From contig NZ_VUMI01000001.1 of NCBI RefSeq assembly GCF_009696275.1, positions 1-64,000 of the forward strand: a stretch of 64,000 bases of DNA, given 5' to 3'. The translations under genes and the position numbers were made by a program. Positions 51,609-60,730 of the stretch are shown here, piece after piece. Positions within the stretch are counted from its first letter, which is position 1; every line of letters begins with the position of its first letter. The notes under the pieces were generated by a model. It saw only the letters and a program-made list of their open reading frames with translations, did not search any database and was not told the origin of the DNA. The stretch is from Eisenbergiella porci (GTDB lineage Bacteria; Bacillota; Clostridia; Lachnospirales; Lachnospiraceae).

Positions 51609-52670
51609 ATGGACGGATTGCTTTTGCAGAAGCCTGAAAAAGAGGCGGCAGGGCAAAAAAAGGCGGAGAACTTCATCCGCATGGACAGGATTGCCCCCTA
51701 TGTCAGATATGTGAATTATAAAATATTTGAAGGAGGGACGCTTCTGCCGGAACGGATCATCTATGATCATGAGCTGATATACTGTCTCAGCGGGGAAGCC
51801 GTGTTTCTTTATAACGGCAGTGAATACCGGCTCCGCAAGGGAGAGCTTTTCTATCTTATGCCCTATCTGCACAATACAATGATCGTTCCCGAGGGCAAAA
51901 CCTTCCGGGCGCACTGTATCCATTTTGACTGGATTTCTCCTGAAGAACAGTATGATTTCCGGGCGGAGCAGGTCTATCTGCATATGGAAAATCTTCCGGG
52001 CACAGACAGTCCCGCCCCGGCGCTGTATAATAAGCCCCATTCCACTCCGGGGAAAAATGAAGACAGCGCGCCGGCCAATGAGGAGGTTCTGTTAAGAAGG
52101 CCGAATCCGGAGGTGGATCCCGCCTTTTTCCCTCCGCTGATAACCGGGCTGGATTATGATACAACGGCTCCTGTTTTCAAGGAGCTGTACCAGAACTATT
52201 CCCAGCTTGGCACCGGGGCCAGGCTGCGGGAGCGTTCGCTCTTTCTTCAGATTGCCGCCGCAGTCTGTGATTTGTCTTCGCCCGCCGGGAAAGCGCCTTC
52301 GGGTCTGTTCCATGAAAAAACCATCAGCGAATCCGTAAACTATATCCAGGAATATTATACGGAGGATATTTCCCTTCCGCTGCTGGCCTCCCATTCCGGG
52401 CTGTCTCCCAAATATTTCGGGCAGCTTTTTAAGGAACAGACCGGTATGGCCGTCCGGGAATACCTGACAGAGGTACGTATCCGGAACGCCAGGCATCTGC
52501 TCTCCCACACGGACAATACGCTGGAGCAAATCGCAGCGGATACAGGATTTCAGGATAAGTTCTATTTTACAAAGGTGTTTAAGAGACAGACGGGGATTAC
52601 GCCGGGAAAATACAGAAAGCTTTATGGCCACCTGGATCGTATGAAGAAAGGGGAACTGGCGCTTTCATGA
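51609..52670 (+). CDS. AraC family transcriptional regulator
   Basis: A 353-residue regulator with an N-terminal cupin-like sugar-sensing domain (about 25-120; ELIYCLSGEAVFLYNGSEYR), a linker, and two C-terminal helix-turn-helices of AraC type: DISLPLLASHSGLSPKYFGQ and TLEQIAADTGFQDKFYFTKV, ending with FKRQTGITPGKYRK. GGGAGACGGAAGGCTTT lies before the ATG. It is divergent from the GH106-like gene, so it probably activates that gene in response to a released sugar. Confidence 0.9.
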   Translation: MDGLLLQKPEKEAAGQKKAENFIRMDRIAPYVRYVNYKIFEGGTLLPERIIYDHELIYCLSGEAVFLYNGSEYRLRKGELFYLMPYLHNTMIVPEGKTFRAHCIHFDWISPEEQYDFRAEQVYLHMENLPGTDSPAPALYNKPHSTPGKNEDSAPANEEVLLRRPNPEVDPAFFPPLITGLDYDTTAPVFKELYQNYSQLGTGARLRERSLFLQIAAAVCDLSSPAGKAPSGLFHEKTISESVNYIQEYYTEDISLPLLASHSGLSPKYFGQLFKEQTGMAVREYLTEVRIRNARHLLSHTDNTLEQIAADTGFQDKFYFTKVFKRQTGITPGKYRKLYGHLDRMKKGELALS

Positions 52671-52704
52671 GGATGGGATTATTTTTTGCAGCTGTGAAAG
52701 CTGC

Positions 52705-52742
52705 ATGCTTCCGGCCGGCCAGTTGCATACGGCCGGAAGCAT
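52705..52742. terminator. Perfect 13-bp hairpin between convergent AraC and GH13 remnant
   Basis: ATGCTTCCGGCCG and CGGCCGGAAGCAT with a 12-base loop. A second stem, GCAGCT..AGCTGC, lies beside it on the AraC side (52688-52704). There is no clear T run after either, so termination strength is uncertain. Confidence 0.55.
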
Positions 52743-52795
52743 TTGCAAAGGAATACATTGGGTAATCTGTGTCAATCCGCCGACGGGCCGAACAG

Positions 52796-54010
52796 TTACG
52801 GAAAAAGCTCAAATACGGCACAGTCACAGGGATTTAAAGTAATCTGGAGCGCTTCTGTCTGCTTTGACAGCAGTTTGCTTTCGGTAAGGCCGCTGTCATT
52901 GGACAGAAGAAGCTTTGCATTCTGTCCGGGCAGAAGCGGCGTTCTCTGCTCCTGTGCAAAATTTGCAGCAACCATGACCTGACGGCCGTTAAGACTGCGT
53001 GAAAAGGCAAAAATCCCGTCCAGCTCTTCAAAGGCGGGAATAAATTCCCCATAAGTAAAAATCTCCCTGTACTCATCCGACTTACGCAGGGCAATCAGCC
53101 TTCTGTAGTAACAAAGCACAGAATCTTCATCATTTTCCTCATCCTGCACATTCACTGAAGTATAATTCGGGTTTACCTTCAGCCAGGGGGTTCCGGCCGT
53201 AAATCCGGCGTTTGCGCCGCTGCTCCACTGCATCGGCGTCCGGCTGTTATCACGGCTGAAACGGGCCGCCGCCTGCAGCGCCTCTTCCTCGCTCAATCCC
53301 GCTTCCAATGCAACCCTGTACTGATCCTTCGTGCTGATATCATCAAACTCTTCTATACTGTGGAACGGACAGTTCGTCATTCCCAGCTCCTGCCCCTGAT
53401 ACAGGAACGGGATACCGCGCAGAAGTACGCTGGTCGTTCCCGGTGCAGCTTACCAGCCCGTCGCTGCCGTCCTCCGGATAATCCGGGAAAGCAGGATCCT
53501 TCTTTATATTAATGATGGCATCAATACGGAACCCGGCCACGCCCTTTTCCAGCCACCAGTTCACCATATCAAAAAGCTCCCTTTTTAATTCAGGGTTCTC
53601 CCAGTTCAGATCCGGCTGCTCCTTTGCAAACATATGCAGATAATACTGATCCGTACCCGGCACCGGCTCCCAGGTACTGCCGCCGAAATAGGAACGGTAA
53701 TTACTGGGCGCTTTCCCGTCCTTCCCCTTTCTGAAATAAAAATAATCCGCATATTTACCCTCCGGATCTGCCAGAGCCTTCTGAAACCATTCATGCTTAT
53801 CGGAGCAATGATTGATCACCAGAACCATGATAACATACATGCTCCGCTTCTTCGCTTCCGCCAGCAGCTCATCAAAATCCTCCATCGTCCCAAACTCCGG
53901 GGCAATAGCATAATAATCAGATATATCATACCCCTGATCCACAAACGGAGACTGATAAACCGGAGAAAGCCAGATAATATCCACCCCCAGCTCCAGCCTT
54001 CGGCCGAACT
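52796..54010 (-). pseudogene. GH13 alpha-glucosidase (oligo-1,6-glucosidase type), internally deleted and 5'-truncated
   Basis: Two pieces of one alpha-glucosidase are present. The 5' piece (down to about 53460) has LELGVDIIWLSPVYQSPFVD, VLVINHCSDKHEW, TDQYYLHMFAKEQPDLNWEN and GVAGFRIDAI, which includes the catalytic nucleophile Asp, and breaks at DGSDGLV. The 3' piece resumes in another frame with LLRGIPFLYQGQELGMTN and runs to the normal C-terminus (SRTPMQWSSGANAGFT, ALRKSDEY). About 130 residues between them, with the acid/base Glu and the third Asp, are missing. The first 35-40 codons are also replaced by a hairpin-rich sequence at 54006-54122. The gene cannot be active. Confidence 0.85.
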
Positions 54011-54122
54011 GTTACTGCATCCGCCCATGATAAGTCGCCTTCGGCGAGGGGCGGATGCCTGCTGTCACCACGTTTTCTCACGGTTTGCGCAGTGAATGCG
54101 CAAACCTGCCTGAACTGTAACA
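54006..54122. repeat. Hairpin-rich element abutting the GH13 remnant
   Basis: About 117 bp flanked by near-identical direct repeats GAACTGTTAC (54006-54015) and GAACTGTAAC (54113-54122). Inside are two strong hairpins: GCATCCGCCC/GGGCGGATGC, with a nested CGCC-TTCG-GGCG stem-loop, and GGTTTGCGCA/TGCGCAAACC. It replaces the 5' end of the glucosidase gene. It has the look of a small non-autonomous repeat or REP-like element. Confidence 0.6.
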
Positions 54123-54209
54123 AGAATAACATAAGAAATAAAGAAATTTCTTGCATAAAACCAAGACATACTAACACAATCCTATGATCCTTCACCACCT
54201 CATCCAATA

Positions 54210-54365
54210 AAAAAACGGTGATGTTTCTTACTGCCCCGGGACGGCAGGCTTCTGTCGTCCTTAGCAACTTGCCTGACAAGTGAGACGACGGAAGCCGCTC
54301 ACGAAGAGTTCAGTTGCATTGACAGAAACCTAACGTTCCGGGACAGTTAGAAACACCCCGTTTTT
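54210..54365. repeat. Element of about 156 bp with nested long inverted repeats
   Basis: The outer arms, about 30 bp each (54210-54241 and 54336-54365), are imperfect inverted repeats beginning AAAAACGG and sharing TGTTTCT and CCCGG. The inner arms GGCTTCTGTCGTC (54247-54259) and GACGACGGAAGCC (54284-54296) have one G-T pair, with an ACTTG/CAAGT stem at their tip. It has no coding frame of note. It could be a MITE-like element or a structured RNA. Confidence 0.6.
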
Positions 54366-54495
54366 GAGTCTGGAACATAAAATATCCCCCGCACAGCCCG
54401 GAAAGGCCTGGACGGAACCGGTTTGGGACTGGCCGGCGCGGATCATGGCAGGGCGGCCGGGAGCACACACCAGGCCCCTCTACCCTTAGCTAATT

Positions 54496-55350
54496 CTAAT
54501 ACAATATCTTTTGAAGGGCACGGTATGCGGTGCAGAAGGCTTCCTCCCCATCGGTCCTTCCGCGGCTTGCCGCTGATTTTTCCAGGTTCTTTAATCCGGC
54601 GAAATCAGCCAGATGGGGTTCCAGGCTCAAAAAGCCGTCAAACCCTTTTTTCTCCAGTCTGCCCAGGATTTCCGCTACCTGTCCGTCTCCTTCTCCGGCA
54701 GGCACAACGCTGCCGTTTTCAAAAAGGGCGTCCTTGATATGTACATAGGAAATATAAGGCTCCAGCATTTCATAGGCTTCCAAGGTATCCTGCCCGCACT
54801 GAACAAAGTTCGCGAAATCAAAGGTACACCGGAAGCTGCTGCCATAAAATTCCTTCATCAGGTCAAGGCAGCGGGGCGCCAAATCCCCATATATGTCCTT
54901 TTCATTTTCATGAAGCAGCACCAGATTTTTGGATGCGGCATAGTCCACCAGGCGGGACATCCTTTTCATCACTTCATCACGATATGCTGACACGTCCGCA
55001 CCCTCCGGCATAAAGAAGCTGAACATACGGATTTTGTCAGTCCCGTAAATTTCCGTCAGCTCCGCCATTGCCTGAAAGGTTTTAAAATGCGGCTCAAAAT
55101 CCTGGGTAATGTCTATTTTACCGATGGGCGATCCCAGGGCGGAAATGCGGATGCCGGCGCCATCCAGCTTTTCCCGCAGCGCCTGCGCTTCTTTTGCTGT
55201 ATAATCGGCCACGCCCTTTCCATCTCCACTGCGGAATTCTATCCAGGAGATACCCAGCTCTTTAAGCAGTGCAATCTGCTTATCTACAGAGGAATCTATC
55301 TCATCAGCAAAGCAGCTGATAGGTGAGTTGTGTAAAAGCTTGCGTTCCAT
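54496..55350 (-). CDS. Sugar phosphate isomerase/epimerase-family TIM barrel protein
   Basis: A 284-residue xylose-isomerase-like TIM barrel: an N-terminal FADEIDSSVDKQIALLKELG, GISWIEFRSGDGKG, the metal-ligand Glu in VLLHENEKDIYGD, CTFDFANFVQCG, YVHIKDALFENGSVVPAGEGDG and SLEPHL at the end. These residues fit a divalent-metal site. In glycoside-oxidation operons such proteins isomerise or cleave keto-sugars. It is the last intact gene of the Gfo/Idh operon and follows its neighbour by 37 bp. Substrate unknown. Confidence 0.85.
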   Translation of the reverse strand: MERKLLHNSPISCFADEIDSSVDKQIALLKELGISWIEFRSGDGKGVADYTAKEAQALREKLDGAGIRISALGSPIGKIDITQDFEPHFKTFQAMAELTEIYGTDKIRMFSFFMPEGADVSAYRDEVMKRMSRLVDYAASKNLVLLHENEKDIYGDLAPRCLDLMKEFYGSSFRCTFDFANFVQCGQDTLEAYEMLEPYISYVHIKDALFENGSVVPAGEGDGQVAEILGRLEKKGFDGFLSLEPHLADFAGLKNLEKSAASRGRTDGEEAFCTAYRALQKILY

Positions 55351-55387
55351 ATATAATTATCCTTCCTTGCTGTAACGCATTGTTTTC

Positions 55388-56389
55388 TTATAAATCCACA
55401 GGTCTTGCGGTCCGGGCGGATTCATAGGCGCCCAGCATCAGACGGATCGTTTCCCTCATTCCGGGAAGATCCTGCATAAAACGTTCCCCGGTGCGCACAC
55501 AGCGGTAGAAATCCCCGATGCAATCCTTATGTCCGCAGCCCCAGTAGCTCTTTCCCAGCGCTTCCTTCCTGTCTATCTCAGGCTTTTCCACACGGCCGTC
55601 CCTGTAATAATAGGTAACGTCCAAATCTTCGATCCGGATAGTCATATTTTCACAGGAAATTTCAATCAAAGGCGGCACATCGTCACAATAGGCCGTGGTA
55701 GCATAAAAACAGGCGGTGCTGTCCGCGAAACGGATATAAGCCTCCATGGTATCCTCCACCTCAATGATGCCCTTCAGGTGGTGGTTCTGTATGCCGGCCT
55801 CCACAGCCAGGGGAGTTCCTAAAAAATATGCCAGTAAATCCAATGTATGTACGGACTGGTTAATCAGCGCCCCGCCGCCCTCTGTGGCAAAGCTGCCCCG
55901 CCAGCCGCTCTCCGTGTAGTATTCCCTGCCCCTGCTCCAGGTGACAAGTCCTCTGGCCCCGCGGATCCTGCCCGCTTCCCCGGAGGCCAGAAGCTTCTTT
56001 ACTTCCTGTACGCTGGGATTATAACGGTTCTGGAAGCACAGGCCCAGACGCCTGTCGCTTCCGGCCACCGCCTTTTCCAGCTGTGCAAGCTGCTCTCCGG
56101 AGATGACGGGAGGCTTCTCCATAAATACATGCACGCCATGGGTCAGGCCATATACCGCCATGGGGACATGCAGATAATGCGGGGTGCAGATGTGCATTAC
56201 ATCCGGTTTTTCCTGCGCCAGCATTTCCTCCAGGCAGGAATAAGCCCTTCCTCCATATTTAGCAACAAAGTTCTCCGCTCTTTCCTTTTTAATATCCGCA
56301 AAGCCAGCCAGCTCGCTTTCTCCCAGCTGGCTGAGGCTTGCGGCATGGACGGCGGCAATGCCGCCGCATCCGACTATGACTGATTTCAT
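55388..56389 (-). CDS. Gfo/Idh/MocA family oxidoreductase
   Basis: A 333-residue NAD(P)-dependent sugar oxidoreductase. The Rossmann motif is VGCGGIAAVHAASL, followed by HICTPHYLHVPMAVY, the catalytic-region EKPP, and the C-terminal alpha/beta domain with GGGALINQSVHTLDLLAYFL. Its ATG overlaps the stop of the second Gfo/Idh/MocA gene (ATGA). Family members oxidise sugar hydroxyls or reduce keto-sugars. Two of them side by side suggest an oxidation and a reduction step on the same glycoside. Confidence 0.9.
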   Translation of the reverse strand: MKSVIVGCGGIAAVHAASLSQLGESELAGFADIKKERAENFVAKYGGRAYSCLEEMLAQEKPDVMHICTPHYLHVPMAVYGLTHGVHVFMEKPPVISGEQLAQLEKAVAGSDRRLGLCFQNRYNPSVQEVKKLLASGEAGRIRGARGLVTWSRGREYYTESGWRGSFATEGGGALINQSVHTLDLLAYFLGTPLAVEAGIQNHHLKGIIEVEDTMEAYIRFADSTACFYATTAYCDDVPPLIEISCENMTIRIEDLDVTYYYRDGRVEKPEIDRKEALGKSYWGCGHKDCIGDFYRCVRTGERFMQDLPGMRETIRLMLGAYESARTARPVDL

Positions 56390-57564
56390 AATGTCTCCTC
56401 TTTTGTCCCGTAGCTTCCTGCCGTACTGAAGGTCACTTCCTGTACGTTTTCCTTCACCCTGGAGTTTTTTCTCAGCTCGTTCAGCTTCTCCAGGAACAGA
56501 TCCTCATCAAAGGGAATGTCCACGGGTTTGCCCAGCCAGCTGGATAAATGCATGGCGTTGGAAAGGGTCAGGCCGTTAATGCCTTCCTCTCCCCGGGCGA
56601 TAATCGGCTCGCCGCGCAGGATATTCGCCGCAAACGCGCGCAGCACGCCCACATGCTGAGGGTTTTCCCCATCGGTGGTAAGAGCGACCTCATGTCCGGC
56701 AGGCTTGGCAAAGCCTTCCGTCGCCGTATAGCAGTACTCTCTTTCGCTGACCTCCAGCTCGTAGAAGCTCAGCTTGTCGTTTTCACATACCAGCTTTCCC
56801 CGTTCCAGGGTCACTTCAAACCGGTTGGTTCCCGGCGCATCCCCGGTGGTGGTAACGAATACGCCTGTGGCTCCGTCCAGGAATTCCAGATATGCCGTCA
56901 CATCATCCTCCACCTCAATATCATGCCATTTACCCACATGGCAGAAGGCCTGCACCCTGGAAGGCATGCCGCAGATCCACTGGAGCAGATCCAGGTTATG
57001 AGGGCACTGGTTCAGCAGGACGCCGCCGCCCTCTCCGTCCCAGGTAGCCCGCCAGCCGCCGGAATTATAATAGGCCTGGGTGCGGTACCAGTCGGTAATG
57101 ATCCAGTTCACTCTTTTTATTTTCCCGTACTCGCCGCTGTGGACGATTTCATACATTTTCCGGTATACATGGTTGGTGCGCTGATTGAACATCATGGCAA
57201 ATACCCGGTCGGTTTTCGACGCCGCTTCGTTCATTTCCCGCACCTGTTTGGTATAGACTCCCGCAGGCTTCTCACACAGCGCATGAAGGCCATGGGCAAA
57301 GGCCTCCATAACGAGCCTGGGATGTTCGTAATGAGGCGTTGCCACCAGGACCGCGTCGCAGCAGCCGGAGGCAATCAGGGCGTCCCCGTCTTCAAAAATA
57401 CGGACGGATTCAGGCAGGTTTTCCCTGGCCCATTCCCTTCTTGACTCTCTTAAATCAGCTACCGCCGCCAGCTCCATATCCGGCACCTTTCCCTCCAGAA
57501 TAGAGCCGCAGTGGCCGCTTCCCATGTTTCCGATTCCGATAATTCCCAACCTGACTTTTTCCAT
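56386..57564 (-). CDS. Gfo/Idh/MocA family oxidoreductase
   Basis: A product of about 392 residues when started at the ATG at 57564 (MEKVRLGIIGIGNMGSGHCG), which places the Rossmann motif at the N-terminus as usual; a longer frame would overlap the upstream gene. Signatures are VATPHYEHPRLVMEAFAHG, CEKPAGVYTKQVREMN, WDGEGGGVLLNQCPHNLDLL and FVTTTGDAPGTNRFEV. AGAGAGGATACATTCATCT precedes the start. It probably acts on a glycoside or cyclitol; the partner is the other oxidoreductase downstream. Confidence 0.9.
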   Translation of the reverse strand: MEKVRLGIIGIGNMGSGHCGSILEGKVPDMELAAVADLRESRREWARENLPESVRIFEDGDALIASGCCDAVLVATPHYEHPRLVMEAFAHGLHALCEKPAGVYTKQVREMNEAASKTDRVFAMMFNQRTNHVYRKMYEIVHSGEYGKIKRVNWIITDWYRTQAYYNSGGWRATWDGEGGGVLLNQCPHNLDLLQWICGMPSRVQAFCHVGKWHDIEVEDDVTAYLEFLDGATGVFVTTTGDAPGTNRFEVTLERGKLVCENDKLSFYELEVSEREYCYTATEGFAKPAGHEVALTTDGENPQHVGVLRAFAANILRGEPIIARGEEGINGLTLSNAMHLSSWLGKPVDIPFDEDLFLEKLNELRKNSRVKENVQEVTFSTAGSYGTKEETL

Positions 57565-57598
57565 AGATGAATGTATCCTCTCTTTCCCCTGTTCGTTT

Positions 57599-58384
57599 TT
57601 ATCTGTATCCGGCAGCCGCCAGATTGTCATAGCTTGTTTTCAGGCAGTCGAAAGGACTTCCCTGGCAGGTATCCTGCTCCACGAGCATGTATTCGCAGCT
57701 GGTATTCTCAAGCGCCTTCAGAATCGCCGGGAAATTAAGATTTCCTTCCATTACGGGGGCCATCAGCTGGCTGAAGCCTTCCACGGCCATATCCTTCAGA
57801 TGCACGCAGGGAATCCTGTCGGAGAGTTCCGCGATCCACTGGCACACATCGCCGCCTGCCGCAGCCACCCAGTAGGTATCCAGGGTAAAGCCCATTTCCT
57901 CCGGCTTGAAGCCCTCAAGCAGATATTCAATAATCCGCTTCTCCCGATCTGCGCCGTTGTCCCTGCAGGGGGCAAGCTTCTGGAATTCAAAATTATGGTT
58001 GTGGTACATGAGCAGCTTTCCGGCATCCGCTATTTTCTTCGCCGGCTCCCTGAAATCATCCATAAAATGGGTGATCCATTCCTTCGTGCGGTACTTGTCC
58101 GGCATCGCGCCCAGCCCGATGTAGCGGCTTCCCAGGATATCGTGCTCTTTGATCAGATTTTCCGTATCATTGAGAATACGGTTCACATCGCTGTGGGTCA
58201 GTACGATTTCCAGCCCTGCCCCATCACAGATTTCACGGACTCTTTCCGGCCTGATATCCTTCCCGATGCCTGATATCTGCACGGTTTTATAACCCATTTC
58301 TGCAATTTTCCCTATGGTGCAGGAAAAGTCCTTTTCATTTTGCGTGTACGCCCTTACCGTATACAGCTGCGCTCCTGTCTTCAT
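57599..58384 (-). CDS. Sugar phosphate isomerase/epimerase-family TIM barrel protein
   Basis: A 261-residue xylose-isomerase-like TIM barrel that starts MKTGAQLYTVRAYTQNEKDF. Metal-site candidates are in LMYHNHNFEF, GFTLDTYWVAAAGGDV, IPCVHLKDMAVEG and MLVEQDTCQG. It belongs to the same superfamily as the gene at 54496 but is not a close copy. It is the first gene of a four-gene operon: isomerase-like, oxidoreductase, oxidoreductase, isomerase-like. GAAAGGAAATGACAGT precedes the ATG. Confidence 0.87.
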   Translation of the reverse strand: MKTGAQLYTVRAYTQNEKDFSCTIGKIAEMGYKTVQISGIGKDIRPERVREICDGAGLEIVLTHSDVNRILNDTENLIKEHDILGSRYIGLGAMPDKYRTKEWITHFMDDFREPAKKIADAGKLLMYHNHNFEFQKLAPCRDNGADREKRIIEYLLEGFKPEEMGFTLDTYWVAAAGGDVCQWIAELSDRIPCVHLKDMAVEGFSQLMAPVMEGNLNFPAILKALENTSCEYMLVEQDTCQGSPFDCLKTSYDNLAAAGYR

Positions 58385-58508
58385 ACTGTCATTTCCTTTC
58401 TGTGCCGGCTTTTTCCCATGTTTTCCGGGATATGTACTGCCCGACGGGCCCTTTTTACGTACCGGTCTGTTCCTTTCTAATATAGCTTTCAGGCCATATT
58501 TTTACCAT

Positions 58509-58536
58509 TGTATATAGGAACTTTTTTATTGCAAAA
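58509..58536 (-). promoter_or_regulatory. Candidate promoter of the Gfo/Idh operon
   Basis: Minus-strand TTGCAA (58531-58536), 16-bp spacer, TACAAT (58509-58514) in the 307-bp gap between the operon and the divergent AraC gene. It leaves a leader of about 120 nt. I saw no gene or strong repeat in the rest of the gap. Confidence 0.45.
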
Positions 58537-58691
58537 ATAGCGGTGGTGGATTATTCTGTAAAAAGATGCAGCTGTCAGGGTGTAAAACAGTTGCCAAAAG
58601 AAAGAATGCAAAGATCCGCCTGCCCTGCTCGTCAGGCAGCACAGGCCGCGGAAAAAAGCAACGCAAACGCAGGAAAGGAGCACCTTAACTA

Positions 58692-59576
58692 ATGAATCCA
58701 GCCGCTTTTATACATACGGATAAGGTCAGCCTCGGCTACAGGGAAAGCGATGAGGCTACGGAGGACTATTTCCTTCATTGTCACAATTTTTACGAGGTCT
58801 ATTTCTTCCTGGACGGGGACGTGGACTATCTGGTGGAGGGCCGGCAATACAAGCCCACGCCCAACAGCCTTCTGCTGCTGTCCCCCCATGAGTTCCACGG
58901 GGTAAAAATAAACGGAGGAAAAACCTACAAACGGTTTTCCATCCATTTTCATCCGGATATCCTCTCTTTAGAGAGACGTTCCTTCCTTTTATCCGCGTTT
59001 CCGGCCTTTGAGAAACAGCCCTCCCGGAGAATTTACTATGAGCAGGTGGACCGGTACCGCATTCCCTGTTATTTTGAGGCGCTGGAGGACTGCGCCCTGA
59101 AAAATGAATCGCTCCGGGATGCGCTGCTTCCTGTGTGTGTGGAAGCCCTGCTTGCCCAGATCGTTTCCATGGGGGATGCCTGCGAAAGCGCGCCCTCCCT
59201 GACCGGCGCGCCTGACACCGTTACCCGTATTATCTGGTACTTAAACCAGCATCTGAAGGAAAATATTACGCTGGATCAGCTTTCAGAACGCTTTTTTATC
59301 AGTAAGCACCATTTGAATAAGGTATTCCGCAAGGCTACGGGAACCACCGTTTTTGATTATCTGCTGCACAAGCGGATCACGGCGGCGCAGCAGCTCCTCA
59401 TTACCGGCTATAGCGCCCAGGAAGCGGCTTCGCAGGCGGGATTCGGCGATTATTCTTCCTTTTACAGGGCTTATACCAGAATAAACGGCCACTCCCCCCT
59501 TCGGGACCGGGGCGTCCTCCCTTCTCTGGATACCGGAAGGGATGCAGGGCTTATGGATGTGTGGCTGAAGGAATGA
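58692..59576 (+). CDS. AraC family transcriptional regulator
   Basis: A 294-residue regulator. The N-terminal cupin domain (about 20-130) has FYEVYFFLDGDVDYLVEGRQ and LLLSPHEFHGVKI; the C-terminal double helix-turn-helix has NITLDQLSERFFISKHHLNK and SAQEAASQAGFGDYSSFYRA. It is divergent from the Gfo/Idh-isomerase operon and is its likely sugar-responsive activator. AGGAAAGGAGCACCTTAACT precedes the ATG. Confidence 0.9.
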   Translation: MNPAAFIHTDKVSLGYRESDEATEDYFLHCHNFYEVYFFLDGDVDYLVEGRQYKPTPNSLLLLSPHEFHGVKINGGKTYKRFSIHFHPDILSLERRSFLLSAFPAFEKQPSRRIYYEQVDRYRIPCYFEALEDCALKNESLRDALLPVCVEALLAQIVSMGDACESAPSLTGAPDTVTRIIWYLNQHLKENITLDQLSERFFISKHHLNKVFRKATGTTVFDYLLHKRITAAQQLLITGYSAQEAASQAGFGDYSSFYRAYTRINGHSPLRDRGVLPSLDTGRDAGLMDVWLKE

Positions 59577-60529
59577 CTTTGTCCGCATCCGTCCTTATAC
59601 AGGCGGTTACCGTGAATTTGCGGCCTGCAGTCTTTATTTCCATCCTGCCGTCATATTCCTCCACGATCTGCCTTACCAGCTTTAACCCCAGGCCGTACAG
59701 CTCCTTATCCGTGCTCTTGCTCGTCCGGCAGTAATATTTTTTTCCTCCGCCAATCTTTTTTTCAGCACCAGCACGGAATTCACAATGGGATTTTCGCAGT
59801 AAACAGCTCTCTCACAGGTGCGGATCTGACGGAAGGAATCCTCCAGCGTATTTCTCACCGTCCCGAAGTCTTCCTTCTCTTCCAGCATTTCATAAGCCTT
59901 GTCCAGACGGCTCATGCAGTCCCGCCAAATCCGCCTCCTCTCCTGCTCATACTGCACCCCCAGCCTGTGAATATCCCGGTTTTCCTGACGAAGCTTTACT
60001 TTTCCGCTCCATTTACCCGTTTCTTCAGTTCATCCATCAGTTCCCGGATCTGTTCTTCCTTACCGCCCTGCGCATAAAGCGAGTCCACCAGCTGCAGCTG
60101 GTTGGAGAAATCATGCCTCATGAGCCGCACCTCTTCCAGATAACGGCTGTTCTGCGCACTGTATTCCAGTTCTTTTCTCCGTTCCTCATTCAGGCGGTTC
60201 ACCTGTTCTTCCATTTCCGCCCTCAGGTTCTGTCCGTCGATCAATCCTGCCGTAAGCCAGTCCAGCAGCAGGCTGAACAGGACAATCAGCATTCCCGCGC
60301 CCAGAACCTCCCGGGAAAAATCGCTGCACATGTAAAACATACAGCCAAGAAGCGCCAGCTGGTATACCGGAATCGTTATAAGCAGAAGGATATTTTTCCT
60401 GCGCTTTCCCTGCACCCGGAATTTCCAGATAACCAGAACAAGCATAATAAAAAACATTTCAATGATACACGCAAACAGCGTTGCGGTTACATGCAGCTCC
60501 ATGTGCTTATTTGTCTGTTCACAGCTCAC
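59570..60529 (-). pseudogene. Remnants of one or two GHKL sensor histidine kinase genes
   Basis: The 5' piece (60529-59996) encodes two to three membrane helices, a coiled linker and an H-box-like VRLMRHDFSNQLQLVDSLY, then stops. A second frame continues with QENRDIHRLGVQYEQERRR, YEMLEEKEDFGTVRNTLEDS and YCENPIVNSVLVLKKRLAEE, and a third frame contains only the end of the ATPase domain, TDKELYGLGLKLVRQIVEEY. The N-box and first ATP-lid of the kinase are missing, about 75 residues, and the frames do not agree. The pieces may come from one gene with deletions or from two paralogues joined by recombination. No response regulator is near. Confidence 0.75.
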
Positions 60530-60730
60530 ACAAACCGGACGCTATACATTCCGGACAAAGGCTCTGCGGCAAGTGCGGCTTTAAGTTACTACACATTTAA
60601 ATCATAACATATTTTTTCACAGATACCATTCTATTTTGCCTGTAAAAGCCACACCTTTTGTTTCCCGGCATATCTTAAGGTATGGGAGTATAACTTTCCC
60701 CAAATTTTTTCCGAAGAAAGGAGGATACCT

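Noticed and set aside
54423-54737. Short plus-strand open frames near the GH13 remnant
   Set aside because: They overlap the isomerase-like gene in antisense and have no start signal.
56548-57444. Plus-strand open frame opposite a Gfo/Idh/MocA gene
   Set aside because: Antisense of a clear enzyme gene, no ribosome site and no recognisable domain.
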